From Aricia agestis (taxonomy: Eukaryota > Arthropoda > Insecta > Lepidoptera > Lycaenidae): a stretch of 64,000 nucleotides of DNA. Under the pieces are notes generated by a model. That model made no database searches. It was not told the DNA's origin and saw only the letters and a program-made list of their open reading frames with translations. Positions 1-12,992 of the stretch are shown here, piece by piece. A program made the position numbers and the translations under genes. Positions within the stretch are counted from its first letter, which is position 1. Every line of letters starts with the position of its first letter. Location: positions 4,377,501-4,441,500 of the forward strand of contig NC_056410.1 of NCBI RefSeq assembly GCF_905147365.1, read 5' to 3'.

Positions 1-249
1 TCCAACACTTCATTTTGCGCAGAGTAGGTAACACGTTTTTAATTCCCACTTGCCAGGAAAATCGACGTTGATTTTATCTTCCAGGAGGGGGCAGCTGCCC
101 CTACCTGGGTACGCTCATGCCCATGTATTTAGGACATGGTTAATGTAAAGTTTATTCTTTCATCATTTATCATATTTTTTGTAACAAATGAATTCAATGA
201 ATGGCGGATCATTTTGTTAATGACGATTTTGCTGTCAAATTGAAACTTT

Positions 250-331
250 TGAACACAGAAGTTCAGTACAAGCAAGTTCATTTTTTTATTATTTCACTTT
301 ATACGTAGCGAAGCACGTACCGGGCCGCTAG
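250..331 (+). mobile_element. Helitron 3' end fragment
   Basis: GCGAAGCACGTACCGGGCCGCTAG followed by T is a typical Helitron 3' terminus (CTAG at 328-331). No matching 5' end was found. Confidence 0.4.
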
Positions 332-3177
332 TAAATAATAAATGTGTAAAAAATGAGAGCGTCCGATATTTGAAACTTTAGTGGATGTTTTTATCAAGCC
401 GTTACATTTTTCTAACAAATCCATTAAAAAGTTTCATTTTCTCACTCTTCCATTTTCGACTGTAAATAAAAAAAAAACAAACGTATAAATAAAAAACTTA
501 ATCAACTAAGCAAAAATAAGTCCAACAAGAATTCTTATTTGGACAGGAATGATAATATTTTTGTAGCAACATCTCATAATGTTGGCGCTAACACGGGTTC
601 GTTACGGTTGATTTATAATAAATGGGGGCGTTTTATGAAAACGCGATGCCTACAATATTTACGTTGTGTTTCTGAGTATCCAAATCAAACGGATGTGACA
701 TGATCATCAACAACATGAAATAATTACAGTTTTTCAGGGTTCTGTACTCTAAGGGTGAAGCCAAAAGAGCGTAATTTGTGAGTTGTGAGTCGCAGACTTT
801 CGGCTAGCAGAAATTCTGCTGCATTCAGTTCAGTATCCATATAAATTTAGAAATGCATCTACGCGTCAGATTGCGGTCTGAATCAACCCTTACTGTATGT
901 GAAGATTATTAGAAAATAATATAGTTGCCACTTTAATTATTTCAAATCTTTGCTTTTTCAATAGTACAACAAAAATGTTGCGAATCTCTTCTAAATGGTG
1001 TAATAGTATCCATTACAGTGAGTGTTTAATTACAAGATAATAAAAGGTTTATGAGCCCTGACGCGTTATGGCTCCTTTATGTTATGACGTAAACATTTAT
1101 TCTGTTACTAAACATTCAAAACTAACTAAATTATCTGTTTAAAATCTTTTATACTACATTTAACTTAATCCTTTATAATGAAATCATGTTTATTATTATT
1201 TAATCTTAGAAGTTAAAACATAATAATATTAAATATATACTTTAGTACCTACACATAAATAGAGGTAATATGCATCAATACTATTTAATTTTTTAATTTA
1301 ATAATAAAAACTTTAATTGCTTTAATTATTATTCTGAGTTTTGGGTAAATATTAGTGCCATTAAGATTAAATTGGTAAAAAGTACCAGTACACAAGTCAT
1401 CTTAGGTATTGCAGAAGGTGCATTTTAGATAAGTTTAAGTGCTTTGAAAGTTGTGCCGTAGCAAAAGCTACTTCCGTAATTGCTCGGAGTGCAGTTCGTT
1501 TAGTACATTAACCTTATCATCGTCCGTCTGATTCTTAGAGCATCAGCTTACTATAACGATATCTTAATGTTAAACCAATAGTCAAATCACTAGTTTGGTC
1601 AATAATGGAATGCACCATTTTAACCTTTAATTGGTATCGCAGGTCAAAAGTTACCCCAGGCGTTCGAATTTTCTATGATATATTTACTATTTATACATGT
1701 ACTCTTCTGATCTCTATACGTGATCTCTATACGTCGGGCAGTGCGGCGGATGACGAACGTACGTGGCTCTAGTGTTGCTGAAAGCGGAGTTACATACAGT
1801 GCTGAGGTCAAATATTTCCCCCGATACCAGAAGCGTATGTTTTTTTCAACGGTACCTTGTAATGGTTTTTAATTAGTTTTTCGATATATCGGGAATTTTA
1901 AACCAAAATTAGCTTTCATGAAATAAATACTCAAAATCTAATTCAGACCACCCAGAAAACTGTTATAACTGTCTGCAACGTGAAACAGTTAACGATCGTA
2001 AAGAGATTAAGGAAGTCAGCTGTTCTAGCGAAATTATCATAGATACAGTTTCAGATTCTTAAAATTATAGTAGCAAAGAAGGTGTGTTGAGTAAAGCAAG
2101 TGCTCATTATTGTAATGTAAAGAAAATTTTACTAAAATCACATACAAAATAGTAAAATTTTATGAGTAGTTTTTGGTTTCTGGTTTTGCTCTGTAATTTT
2201 TTTATTTTTTGTCGATATCAAAAGAAATTCATGTGTTTTATTATTTAAATTATATGAGAAAACAAGATAAGAAAAGAAATAAGAGTTATGTTTATGTTTT
2301 AATTATTTAAGGGCTCCTAAAGTAACAGTCGTCTAAGTATGATCTACAACTTAGTTTTTTTTTATATAAGGAAAACCATATTATTCAATAATGTTATTGG
2401 ATTTAAAAGCTGAAATTTATTTAGGATAAGAGATTAATTTTAGTATACAAAACTAAATAATTTGAAAAAAAAGCTATTTTGATATATTTTTTATGTTTCA
2501 TTAGAGTGGGGTTACTATTTACCCCCGATACCAGATACGTTGCCCTTTTTAGCGAAATCAGCTAAGGGTTAACAATGGTTAAAATGACGCCATATTTAAC
2601 GACAGCAATAACTGATCAGTTTTGATCTGTTATTGTTTAGTTAACGAATGTTAAAATTATTTTTTTATATAAAAAATTTTAGAGAGTTCAACACAATGAG
2701 AGGCTAGGTAAGTCTGTCAATTCAAAATCTATCTTCTTGTGTTTTGTATAAAATTGGGTATTTAGTTTTGATTGATTTGAAAATGAATTTCATCGCATCT
2801 CCACGTTACCATGCGATCTGACTCAGGGATTACATAATTTAGCTTTACAGCTTTTAGATAAACGACGATTAAAATGTAGTTCACCCCTATCTAGTGTCTA
2901 TTATTTCTAAAATGTGGTTTAATTAGTTGTCCGTAAAAGGTTTATGAGCCCTGCTGTAAACTGACCGTTTCTACGTTGTTCTGGAAAATCTCCAGCGATA
3001 CGTAAAGTAATTTCCCTTACACGAGCTTGGTAACCCTTTTCGGGATTGTATGAGAATATTTTGTTTTCATTAATACATTTTAACTTATAATTACAATGAT
3101 AATATTTTCATTTGATATTGCATAGTTAACGTTTCTTGTGCTTTATATTAATGAACGCTAGGTTTCCAAACAGTCCG
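332..3177. other. No gene seen; AT-rich with old repeats
   Basis: Apart from the MITE fragment at 830-893, two short word pairs recur: AAAGGTTTATGAGCCCTG (about 1045 and 2938) and CCCCCGATACCAGA (about 1818 and 2521). No coding stretch or splice-flanked exon recognised. Confidence 0.5.
830..893. mobile_element. MITE end fragment (family of 31451)
   Basis: TAAATTTAGAAATGCATCTA and GCGGTCTGAATCAACCCTTA match the right end of 31451-31610. Confidence 0.7.
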
Positions 3178-3353
3178 CTTAGACAAAGTATTTTTCGTTA
3201 AAAACGATGATGAAATTCGTTATCAAAATGTATGGGATTTGACATTAGACTTCGCAAGCAAAATGTCATTTAAGGATGACTTAATATGTCAAACCGCATA
3301 CATTTTGATAACGAATTTCGTCACCGTTTTTAACGAATGACACTTTGTCTAAG
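3178..3353. mobile_element. Fold-back MITE
   Basis: The ends CTTAGACAAAGT and ACTTTGTCTAAG open about 64 bp imperfect inverted arms sharing CGAAATTCGTTATCAAAATG-like words. 176 bp with no coding. Confidence 0.8.
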
Positions 3354-4646
3354 GGCCCAGATTGTTAATTAATTAATAAAGGCCTAAACAGATTTTTTTT
3401 TGTTTTAAGTTATGCGTATTTACCCCATTTATGCAAATTGCTAGATCACTGAGTAAAGTTTAAGTTCTCACGTACAGCTGTTAAACAATAGACATTAATC
3501 TTACTTCGAAAAGTATTTGGTGAAAGCAATTTATTTTTGACACTGAAGATAATATGAATATGAAAATTCAATCATATTTTCATGATACATCACTAAAGGT
3601 AAGAAATTAGCTTTTTTAACAGCTCTTACTGCAAAAGTTACACGAATGTACTGCTTATCAACAGTGAGATAACATCTTATTACATAATTAAGCGAAAGGG
3701 CCCTGCTCTGTAATTTCCGCCCGTTGGCAAAACAAATTCATCCACTTTGGAATTTCATTTAAAGTTGAACACAGCTGTTCCTACATGGCGCGTTATCTGT
3801 GTACTAGCACACTCGGGACCAAGGATATGGGTCTCGCAAACTCTTTGCTACATTAAGACCTCTTGCACATATCTGGTTATAGTTAAACTCCGTTTTAATC
3901 TCATCTAGGGTATTATTTTTTGGGTTTGTGCAAGAGGGTAAGCTTGATACTTTTATTACATTATCAAAAATATGTATGTCTATTTCAAGTTCCTAATTTA
4001 CCCTTTTTGTCCCGATGATACATTATTTTATCCAGATACAGTACTAGAAAAAGTGAAATTCCAATAGTATAAAATACGTCAGCATTCTCCGAAGTGAATC
4101 GCATTTATAAATCCTTTATCGCATCAGCCCATGCTAAATCACGTTTCCTCTCAAATAAATATTAGCCACCACTTTATCTAGCCCTGAAGTAGGTTAGCAA
4201 AGCGAGCTTTTTGCAGCTAATCTATTTGTTTTCATGCTGAAACTACATTTGAATGACTTAAAGTCTTATTTATACGTTTATTACTCCAAAAGCTATTTAA
4301 TGCGCGGCTTATCCCTATTCCCATGTTTTAACAGCCTGGTAAAAATGTGGGTGAAATTCTAAACGAGATTTATTTGTTTTGTACCAATAATTTATGATTT
4401 TAACGCTCTTGTGGTTTTTATCTAGCAGTAAATCTTTAATTTGTAAGGTGCTTGTATACATGTTTATTTTAGTTAAGTCGTAAGTTAGAAAGTATTGTAT
4501 TATGGAGATAACGATTAGGCGAACGTAGCGTAGGACGTTCTGCAGTACTATAGAGTATAGACCGACGATTTGAAGAAGCAATAAAATATAAAAGTAAGCA
4601 GTGTAGATAAAATATAATGGCTGCTTAAGATCGGGATGGTCTATGT

Positions 4647-5249
4647 CAGGGGTCACCAATTTATTTTCGCTCGGTGTCCGTTTTAAGACATGAAATGATC
4701 TTCGCGGTCCACACATTTTATATAAAAAATTATTAAACACAGGTAATTACAGAAATTACAAAGGTATTTTTTAAATATCAATGAGAAAAGTAACCATTTT
4801 TTTGTAGCTAATTATTTATCTGAAGTCTGGAGTGAAATATTGGTGCAAGCTATAGATATTGACATTAAATCCTGCCTACCTAGCATACGCCAACGAGATA
4901 TCTCACTCTACATGTTTTCTCGATGTTTGATGGTTTGTCTCTTCATCTCTATTCACCCTAACATGACAAACATTATTTCTCGCGTAGATCTATCATCGAA
5001 ATAACACATTTTTATAGAGTTTGGTCGAGATAATGTCGAGATTTTGACATTATGAGACGAGTAACTACTCGTCTCATAATGTCAAAATTTAATTATCTCG
5101 AGAGTGAGATATCTCGTTGGCGTATGCTAGGTAGGATGGAGATATTGAAGTCCTAAGATGAACGAAGATCATCTTCGAACATGCTTGGTCCGCACACAAT
5201 GGGTCGGCGGTCTGGATGCGGACCGCAGTCCGCCATTTGGTGACCCCTG
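4647..5249. mobile_element. hAT-like non-autonomous element
   Basis: Ends CAGGGGTCACCAA and TTGGTGACCCCTG. Flanks GTCTATGT (4639-4646) and GTCTGTTT (5250-5257) look like an aged 8 bp target duplication. Another MITE is nested inside. Confidence 0.8.
4863..5139. mobile_element. MITE nested in the hAT-like element
   Basis: Inverted arms at 4871-4909 and 5101-5139 share 35 perfect bases (CTAGCATACGCCAACGAGAT within). AGATATTGA at 4854-4862 and 5140-5148 is a 9 bp duplication, suggesting a Mutator-like mechanism. A 23 bp-arm palindrome lies at 5041-5088. Confidence 0.78.
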
Positions 5250-5911
5250 GTCTGTTTTAGCAGTTGACTGATGATGGCGATAATAGTAACGTGAGCTGAA
5301 AATGAATATATTAGTCCCTATTTTCTGATTTCAGTAAAAAAAAAAAAAGATGTTAAATAAATAACATGACGTGTACGTTGATTGAATCAACAAAAACCAT
5401 TGAGTCGTGAAACGGCGACCTCATTAAGCCGAGCCTCGAGAGCTCAAGCAGGGAGAATATAATTATATTTGCGTTTAAATAATTAATCTGATTTATCGTG
5501 GATTGCTCTCCATTAGGTTTTATCGGAACGATTACGTAGGGCTGACGAATGATCATTTTAATATTATCTTATTGAGACAAAAAAATAAATTTAAAAGTTG
5601 TAGGTTTTGTAAAGTCATATACGAACGAATTTAAATAAATTGAATATTTATATAATAATATTTATATAAAATATGCTACTTTAACTATACACCAATAAGT
5701 CAAACGTTTATATGATTCATTAATTTTAATTTATATGAATTTATATGATTCACTTTTGCTCATAATTTCCCTTATCACGAAGACAAAGACAAGATTTTTA
5801 TAAAATCCACTCCTAATGAAAGAATCAAAGTGTATGTAAAATGTAGAGGTTTTTGCACGAAATTGAATTGACATAACAATATTACAGGGAACCTCTTTGA
5901 ACGAATAAAAA

Positions 5912-6010
5912 ATAAACTAGAGATCGCCCAATGGTCGAAATTCGACCTTAATTTCAACGATATTCTACTACTACCTATATTTTGTAAAAATATTGACTTT
6001 ATCATTTTTT
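5912..6010. repeat. Dispersed repeat B, copy 1
   Basis: AGAGATCGCCCAATGGTC and ATATTGACTTTAT are shared with 43911-44030. Confidence 0.6.
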
Positions 6011-6755
6011 TTCAACTCTTGTCTCTGGGACTTAGCTGATCTCAGACTGGCCGTGTAAGCATTGTCTTATAGTATCTTAGATTCAATAAAAAAAAAAAAA
6101 AACTATAATCCATTTTCAATTTGTCAATTTGTTGTCAACAGACTTCAACCATAAATAAAAGAGTATAATTCGTATGTATAGGCTTGTCACTCAAAAATCT
6201 GTCATTTCTCATGTGTGTATGTTATAGTGTGTGTAATGTTTTATTTGTTAAAAAAATGTATGATAAAAGCATAATTTCAAAATAATATTAGTTCGATGCA
6301 CTCGTTCACCGTATAAACTATAACTGTGCAAAATTTCATGCACCTACGTTTCCCCATTTTTCGTAAAAAGGGTTACAAAGTTTTTCGTTCGCGTATTAAT
6401 ATTATGATAATAACCTATGTAACCGTGTCTTCACCGCCGATTCATCAAGTTATTTAACTTGTAAATGAGTAGACGGTGGAGGTTCCAGGCTGTACGCATT
6501 CGTAACCTTATTTTACAAGAGTTGACTCCAACTTCAGAATTACCTTCTTTAGAAGTTCTTCATTATAATAAAGAATAATAAATGAGACATTACTCAGAAA
6601 TCTTGTGTATGACAGGTCCTTATAAAAAACAAAATAACCCAATTTTGTCAAGTAGGAGGCGACCACAAAATGTACAAGTTAATTATCTTAATTTATTTTT
6701 TATAGACAAACGAAATCGTAACTCGATAAAATAAATGTTTCTGTAGAATATTTTT

Positions 6756-6831
6756 GGTCAGTTGGATGACTTGGCCGCGTGGCCGCGTGTGTCTGTGTCG
6801 TTCCTAGAACTCTCAAGTCATCCAACTGACC
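6756..6831. repeat. 18 bp perfect stem with GC-rich loop
   Basis: GGTCAGTTGGATGACTTG (6756-6773) pairs with its complement at 6814-6831. The loop and downstream flank are CpG-rich with CCGCCACCGC words, unusual for this region. Confidence 0.8.
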
Positions 6832-8040
6832 GCCACCGCCTCCGCCACCGCAGGCCGCGTCTGTCTGGGAGACGCTTTTATTCGTAATTAAACAAACTGT
6901 CGTGTTGTGTGCTCGCCATTATAATCTGCCGGCTGTTGACAAATACAAACACAGTTATTGATAATGCCGCACTGCGTTGACCTGATGCTATCTTATAGAA
7001 CATTGCATTATGGGCTTTAAATATAATGAAGTAAAATTTGTGAGTTTGGATCTCAGGAGTCAGGATTTACTGAACTGTTTGAAAGAATCTTTCATTAATG
7101 CAAAGTTACTTTAAATCTGTAATTGTCGCACAATATAAAAACTCCGAAAATTTAAAAAGGATATTTTATTATTTGCGATGTTTTCAAATGACCCAATATA
7201 AATTGATCTTTACTATTACAAGATGACGCACAGTAAATTTTGAGAGACTTCCGAATAGCAAAATAAAAGTCGATCACTCAAAAACTTAAAACATAATTAA
7301 AATTAATTTTAGTTTAGCAATTTAATAATGAAATTGTTCTTTTTCATTTCAAATAATAAACGTTGGTCGTTATGGTAATGTATTACATTAGACTAAAATA
7401 TTACATTTAAATATTTTAAACCAACCCTCAAACGGAAAGTTTATGTTCATTGCGCCAAATTAAATATTTTGCCAAAGGTTTTCCACAAAATGCTCATTTG
7501 AATTACGAAGTCAAATATTTTATTAAAACTTCTTAAAAATATGTTTAGCTTGCTTAGTATGCTTTTTACAAATATTACATCATCGCACGCCAGGCTTTCC
7601 CCAGCAGTAGGACAGCATCTAGGCTCTTAAAAAACACGTCATGTTACCTAACGGCATTGCTAGTATAGATTTTAGCAAGTTTAGTATAGATTTTATACTT
7701 TAATTTAAAATGTTGGTGTGCACGATTTTCAAAATCCAGGATCATATGATACGACTTTAATTTCACAAAAAGATTCGTCAATTGGGGTTTAACCCCAAAA
7801 CCTAGACTAAGGGGTTACAACTTAGATCACAAAAATTTGCTTAACGAGATAGGGCTCCACTTCTTTCTGTTTCAATCATCTCTGAATTCTTGGCAATTGC
7901 AGCTGTACATTGTTGCCACGTTATTTTTTCCTTCTTATTTCCTAGCTAGTGTAATTTTCTCGCAAGGCCGCATTACCACTTAAATATCCAAAAATGCTGT
8001 GTTAGCACGAGAAATAACTTTTCTAGTGTATTTTGTCGTT

Positions 8041-8084
8041 CTCGCTAGTCACCGCCGCGGGTCCCCCGCGGGATCGATAGCGAG
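8041..8084. repeat. Nested GC-rich palindrome
   Basis: CTCGCTA and TAGCGAG enclose CCGCGGG...CCCGCGG. Confidence 0.75.
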
Positions 8085-8410
8085 GTGTGCCGTGTGCTAA
8101 TTCCCTAAATAAACCCTTTGTTTATTCTGTACATCTATATTATATAACATAGCTATCCTAATGTAATAAAGATGAAAGGTTTGTCTATATCGGATAACAG
8201 AAACTACTAGACCGATATTGGTGTTTGGTACCACGGGAAAACATACCGTACCCTTTTTAAATGCCGTAAAATGTGCCATGTCCACTTTGGAAATCGTACA
8301 TTTTACTGTAAAATTATATTATTGTGATGTTTGAGTTTGGGTGTAAAATGCATAATACTCTTAGACATTCTTAGCATTATTAGACTGAAAAACAACTCCT
8401 ATTTAGCTAT

Positions 8411-8611
8411 GTCCACACTGTGCCTTTTTCTGTTCGTCAAGGGCATGCGTTATAGCGCAGTCAACAACGAACGTGCGGCATGCCCTCTGACCGTATCCAA
8501 AACTTAAAAAATGACATTATTGGCGTTGCATTCATTGACGCATTCAATTATTAAATGCGCCAATATGACAGTTGATGACGATAACTGAAGATGAAAGTGC
8601 ACAGTGTGGAC
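8411..8611. mobile_element. MITE with 10 bp target duplication
   Basis: Perfect ends GTCCACACTGTGC/GCACAGTGTGGAC. ATTTAGCTAT and ATATAGCTAT flank it (9 of 10 match), fitting Mutator-like insertion. Confidence 0.78.
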
Positions 8612-8621
8612 ATATAGCTAT

Positions 8622-10835
8622 AAGCATGGTGTTAATGCGAAGCGCTCGTTAATTAGTACTAAGAAATTACGACTTAAGCATAGGTCTTAGGGCTCAAATG
8701 TTCGAAATGTTTTGACGCAGATTTTAGCGGTGCGGTGTCTCGACGCTATTGTTATTTTTTTTTCTTTACACGCCGGTATCGTAGCCGCAGGGTCCCATAC
8801 AGCTGATACGATAATATGATATCGTTTACGCCTGCGGGTATCATTTTGTATTGTCATTATTAATTTCAAACGTAGTGATTTAAGTATTCTTTCATTTCGT
8901 ATTCGTCCGTCGTACGAGCCGGACGTTACTTTTAATTGGCAATTAATAAAGAAAGTAATATTTCGCTCGTTATATGCGGGCAATTTGTATGGAAATGCCG
9001 TAATTGTTCTGCACAGTGGCGTGCGGCGATTCTAGTAATTACTGGACAGTGGACAGTGGAGCTGACTGCGTCATGTCCAATTAGCTCAGAGATGATACAC
9101 AGAGCGCCTGTAGTTTCAACGTAACGTAGCGGTCCTTATTCCAAGTATAAGCTTCAAACCACTCCGTATGGAATACATTTTTTACGAGTTTTTTTTAACA
9201 TATAAAAAAAATTATAATAATTTGCAATAATTATTTTCCACATTAATAAATTATACAAACATATATAATAGGCATGATGACTATTTTTTTTCTTATCGGC
9301 AATTGAAAGACACTTAAAAAATAGAAACATCGTTGAAATAATGACTCTGATAGCTTAAAAATTCACCAAGATATGACAATTCAAATATCTCATAAAAAGA
9401 CCTGCCCGAAACGCTCCATACAAAGTGCTACGAAAGTATGACGTCAGTCTTTCGTAGTTTGTACGCATCGGGAGACAACTTTGTTCGACAGGTATATTAA
9501 ATATTGCGTTTATGAAAGTGGTTTCATAACAAAAGTTGCTTTTAATTGCATAAATTATCGAATTGTATACAAATATTAAGAAATTTAATTGAAAAAAAAT
9601 TCGACTTGAATATCCAACTTTGAAGGCGCATAACAAAAAAAAAATACAAATGCTGTCAAGCTGAAATTTTGGGAACACTTATTTTTTACCGTGATTTCTT
9701 TATTTTATTAACAAAATTCGCTAATCTTTGACCTTGTCATCATTCCTATTGAGACAGAACATTCATTTAAGCTGTTTCATGATAAAAATTTTGTACAATT
9801 ATTTTGCAAAACGTAATATAAATACGCACCACATATTATTATGTATAACACGTACTCGTATAACGTCAATTTAATAAGTTTTGAAGTTCACTTATGTAAG
9901 TATACTTGTCTTGCAGGTCACCAATATCAATTTAAATTGAGAAAGAGAATTTGGATCAGCCAAGTGGGCGATAACGCCCCCTTGTGGGTGCTGAAGGTCT
10001 AAAGGGGAACAGTGTGAGACCCAGAAAAAAATTGGGGTGTTGTGTAAAGCCTTGGGGGATGATTTATTTCATCTGGGTTCATTTTAAATTGAAACAAAGG
10101 GGGCGCTAGAACATAATTTGTTCTTAAAGTAGACAAAATAAGTTTGGGAACCCTTAATTTAGATAAAGCAATTGAAGATCTGTCCTGTCCAAGTCTAGTC
10201 TTAAAACTTGTAGAGAAAGGACTGCATTGTCTTTTCTGAAGGAGCTTTGTTTTTCAGAACAAATTGCCGCCCACGACGAACGATTTAACCTAACGAACCA
10301 TCCCTGTGTTCACGAGTACGCAGAATACACAAAAATAATGACTTCTTGAATAAATAACGTTGAATTGCTTGACAAAATTGCAACCCTACCGACTTTTGTT
10401 GTTGTGTTATCTGTCTACAATTAAAGCAAAAAGTAAAAGCGTCTCGTAGCACCTAGCCTGCACAATATCGAATTTAAAAACTTCTGAATGCTATTTGGCC
10501 AAATTTGATATATTAGTTGGTAGTTTAGGCTCTGGATTTTTACAAAAGCTGCATTTTCAGAAAAATATGTATAATTCTGTATATTTAACTGTGCTATATT
10601 TATAAAATTTGTTAAATTAATATAGATTAATATTTATATAAGTATTTTACGAAGCAGTGATTATTCAGTTGTTATCGAGTTTTATTCGATTCAAATTAAT
10701 CTAAACTATAATTAATTACTTTTGCCTATAAATGTGGGTATAAAAGTTTTATGTAGATTCTATAGCCTCATTTTTGTCTAACCCACGCCAGCTCCTACAT
10801 ACTAACAAACATCTTTACATTAATCTTGGGTGTGC
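8622..10835. other. No gene confirmed
   Basis: 8690-9120 is less AT-rich, with two overlapping 60-100 codon ORFs on opposite strands and no recognisable domain. A hAT-like remnant lies at 9937-10150. Confidence 0.4.
9937..10150. mobile_element. Probable old hAT remnant
   Basis: GGGCGATAACGCCCCC, GAAACAAAGGGGGCGCTAG and TAAGTTTGGGAACCC are words I recall from insect hAT MITEs. No intact ends. Confidence 0.35.
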
Positions 10836-11175
10836 TTTTTTTTATTTTTTTATGCAATAAGGGGGCAAACGAGCAAACGGGTCACCTGATGGAAAGTAAC
10901 TTCCGTCGCCCATGGACACTCGCAGCATCAGAAGAGCTGCAGGTGCGTTGCCGGCCTTTGAAGAGGGAATAGGGTAATAGGGGAGGGTAGGGATGGGAAG
11001 GGAAGGGAATAGGGGAGGGTAGGAAAGGGAATATGGTAGGGGATTGGGCCTCCGGTAAACTCACTCACTCGGCGAAACACAGCGCAAGCGCTGTTTCACG
11101 CCGGTTTTCTGTGAGAACGTGGTATTTCTCCGGTCGAGCCGGCCCATTCGTGCCGAAGCATGGCTCTCCCACGTA
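10836..11175 (+). repeat. Family A dispersed repeat, copy 1
   Basis: It runs from a T-rich end (TTTTTATGCAATAAGGGGG) through a conserved block (GCAAACGGGTCACCTGATGG), a G-rich core (GGGTAGGGATGGGAAGGG), the imperfect palindrome AAACACAGCGCAAGCGCTGTTT and the end CTCTCCCACGTA. TGC on both sides may be a 3 bp target duplication. I see no protein coding. I recall similar repeats in Lepidoptera but cannot name the family. Confidence 0.85.
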
Positions 11176-12094
11176 TGCTTTGTACTTTACAGTTTTCTCT
11201 TTGTCGAAGATTAAATTTCTTAGCAAAACAATTACACTCAACACCGAGGATAATATTTCAGTGTCACGTCTACAAAGACCTTTCTTTACAAACTTATAAA
11301 CTTTATCCTCTGACACAAGTTTTCGTGCTAGACAGTTTAATAATTGAAAAATTTTTTGCATTAGTAATGGATTGGCAAAGTAAATGTTATTTTTGCTAAA
11401 AGCTGTTTGTTTTTATCATCGCGTTTTATGGTCGTGTTTTTCAGCTCGTGGTCGACCCCACAATTATTATACACATACACTATACAGATTTACTGAAACA
11501 TGGCGTTTAAATAACGTTAAATCAGCATTGTAAATATAATATTGTAATAATACATATTAAACTGTGTTATCACATATCAAATAGTAATTTATTTATTTAT
11601 TTTATTTTCTTAGGAATACGTCTTACAGCTACATAATAATAACTATAACTAAAACTATTACAAAAAACGCATTTTTCAGGAAAATATTTTATTAACAGAT
11701 AATTAGGTAAATAAAAAAATCCCAATCTTACCTTTAACGGTACCCTGATATGCATACGAGAGTATTTTTGTATTCGAATTTAATACAAACATTTAAACAA
11801 CAAGTATTCCTTTGTTACCGCTGACTTACAAATTCTTTACGAGAACAAAACACTTTTGCTATTTTAAACTTTTGAGCTACAAGAATTTTAGCTTTATATT
11901 ACCAAAAGCGAACCTGACTGAAATATAAACGATATCATGAACATGAAAATTTGCTGTTATAGAAAATAAGTTTCAAAATATTAATATTATGAACACTTTT
12001 TGGGAAACTATAATCTGAAAAAATTGGAGGATGAAAAAATACTCATAATATAGTATATTTCTAGAATAAATATTTTTTTTGTTATAAATATTAA

Positions 12095-12342
12095 CTAGGT
12101 ATTTGAGCGAGCTTCGCTCGGTATTCGATGAAACACGAATAAAATTTCTAGGAATCATTTTCTAAAACTGATTCCTAGCTAGATCGATTTATCGCCCCCG
12201 AAACCCCCTATATACTTAATTTCATGAAAATCGTTGGAGCCGATTCCGAGATTCCAATTATATATAATTGGAATCTCGGAATCCAATTATAAAAAAAAAA
12301 ATTCAATTTTATATATACAAGAATTACTCGTTTAAAGATATA

Positions 12343-12427
<85 letters not shown>

Positions 12428-12453
12428 AGAATTGCTCGTTTAAAGATGTAAGA
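12095..12453 (-). mobile_element. Helitron, AT-array type (HelA)
   Basis: On the minus strand it begins TCTTACATCTTTAAACGAGC and ends CTAG at 12095-12098. The 5' terminal module is duplicated on either side of an (AT)n array (12346-12425). It also holds a perfect 42 bp palindrome at 12242-12283. Non-autonomous: no Rep/helicase coding. Confidence 0.8.
12346..12425. repeat. (AT)n microsatellite
   Basis: Pure AT array of about 80 bp within the HelA Helitron. Confidence 0.95.
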
Positions 12454-12680
12454 TAAAAAAAAATTGCTACACACTAACTAGCTATCAAAATTATTTACAA
12501 CACATACAGTATTAGTACAAACTTTGTTACTTTGAACAGTTTCATATAAAGATTTACTAAACGTGTTTTTGTGCATTAAAATACATAAATTTATTTATTC
12601 ATATTAATATTTTGTTTATAATTAATTTAATAACAATTCAGCACATAACATTATTTCATTAATCACACTTTATAGTAAGA

Positions 12681-12992
12681 CTAGCTGTCCCGGCAATCGT
12701 TTCTTTGCCATATAAAGTATTTCGCCCGTATTATTATTGAAGTGACTAAATAAGTATGTAACCATGGCAACGTCCATCGCTATCCCGTCGCACGAACAAT
12801 GGTCGCCGTCAGTCTCGAGTTGTAATAATTTACTATTATTTATTCAACAAATGCACTTATCAATATAAAAAGTACCCAGTAGCCGATTCTCAGACCCACT
12901 GAATATGCATATAAAATTTGGTTAAAATCAGTAAAGCCGTTTTGGAGGAGTACGCGGCCTAATATTGTGACACGAGAATTTTATATATAAGA
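12681..12992 (-). mobile_element. Helitron HelB copy
   Basis: On the minus strand TC (12992) to CTAG (12681-12684), 312 bp, flanked by A and T as expected for Helitron insertion. It shares words with 32623-32945 and 59256-59591. Confidence 0.85.

Larger units (their letters stand above)
5258..8410. other. No gene seen
   Basis: Holds repeat B (5912-6010), the GC-rich stem at 6756-6831 and the palindrome at 8041-8084. ORFs are short and without domains. The CpG-rich patch at 6770-6880 could be promoter-related, but no core promoter is clear. Confidence 0.4.

Noticed and set aside
8687..9124. Opposed ORFs of 98 and 62 codons in a less AT-rich patch
   Set aside because: No recognisable domain, splice sites or codon bias; kept only as part of the uncertain stretch.
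11033..11399. Overlapping ORFs of 79-98 codons on both strands
   Set aside because: They cross the end of family A copy 1 into unrelated flank, with no domain or splice support.
12208..12474. ORFs of alternating Ile-Tyr on both strands (also at 21289-21483)
   Set aside because: They translate pure AT arrays; no start context or coding signature outside the array.
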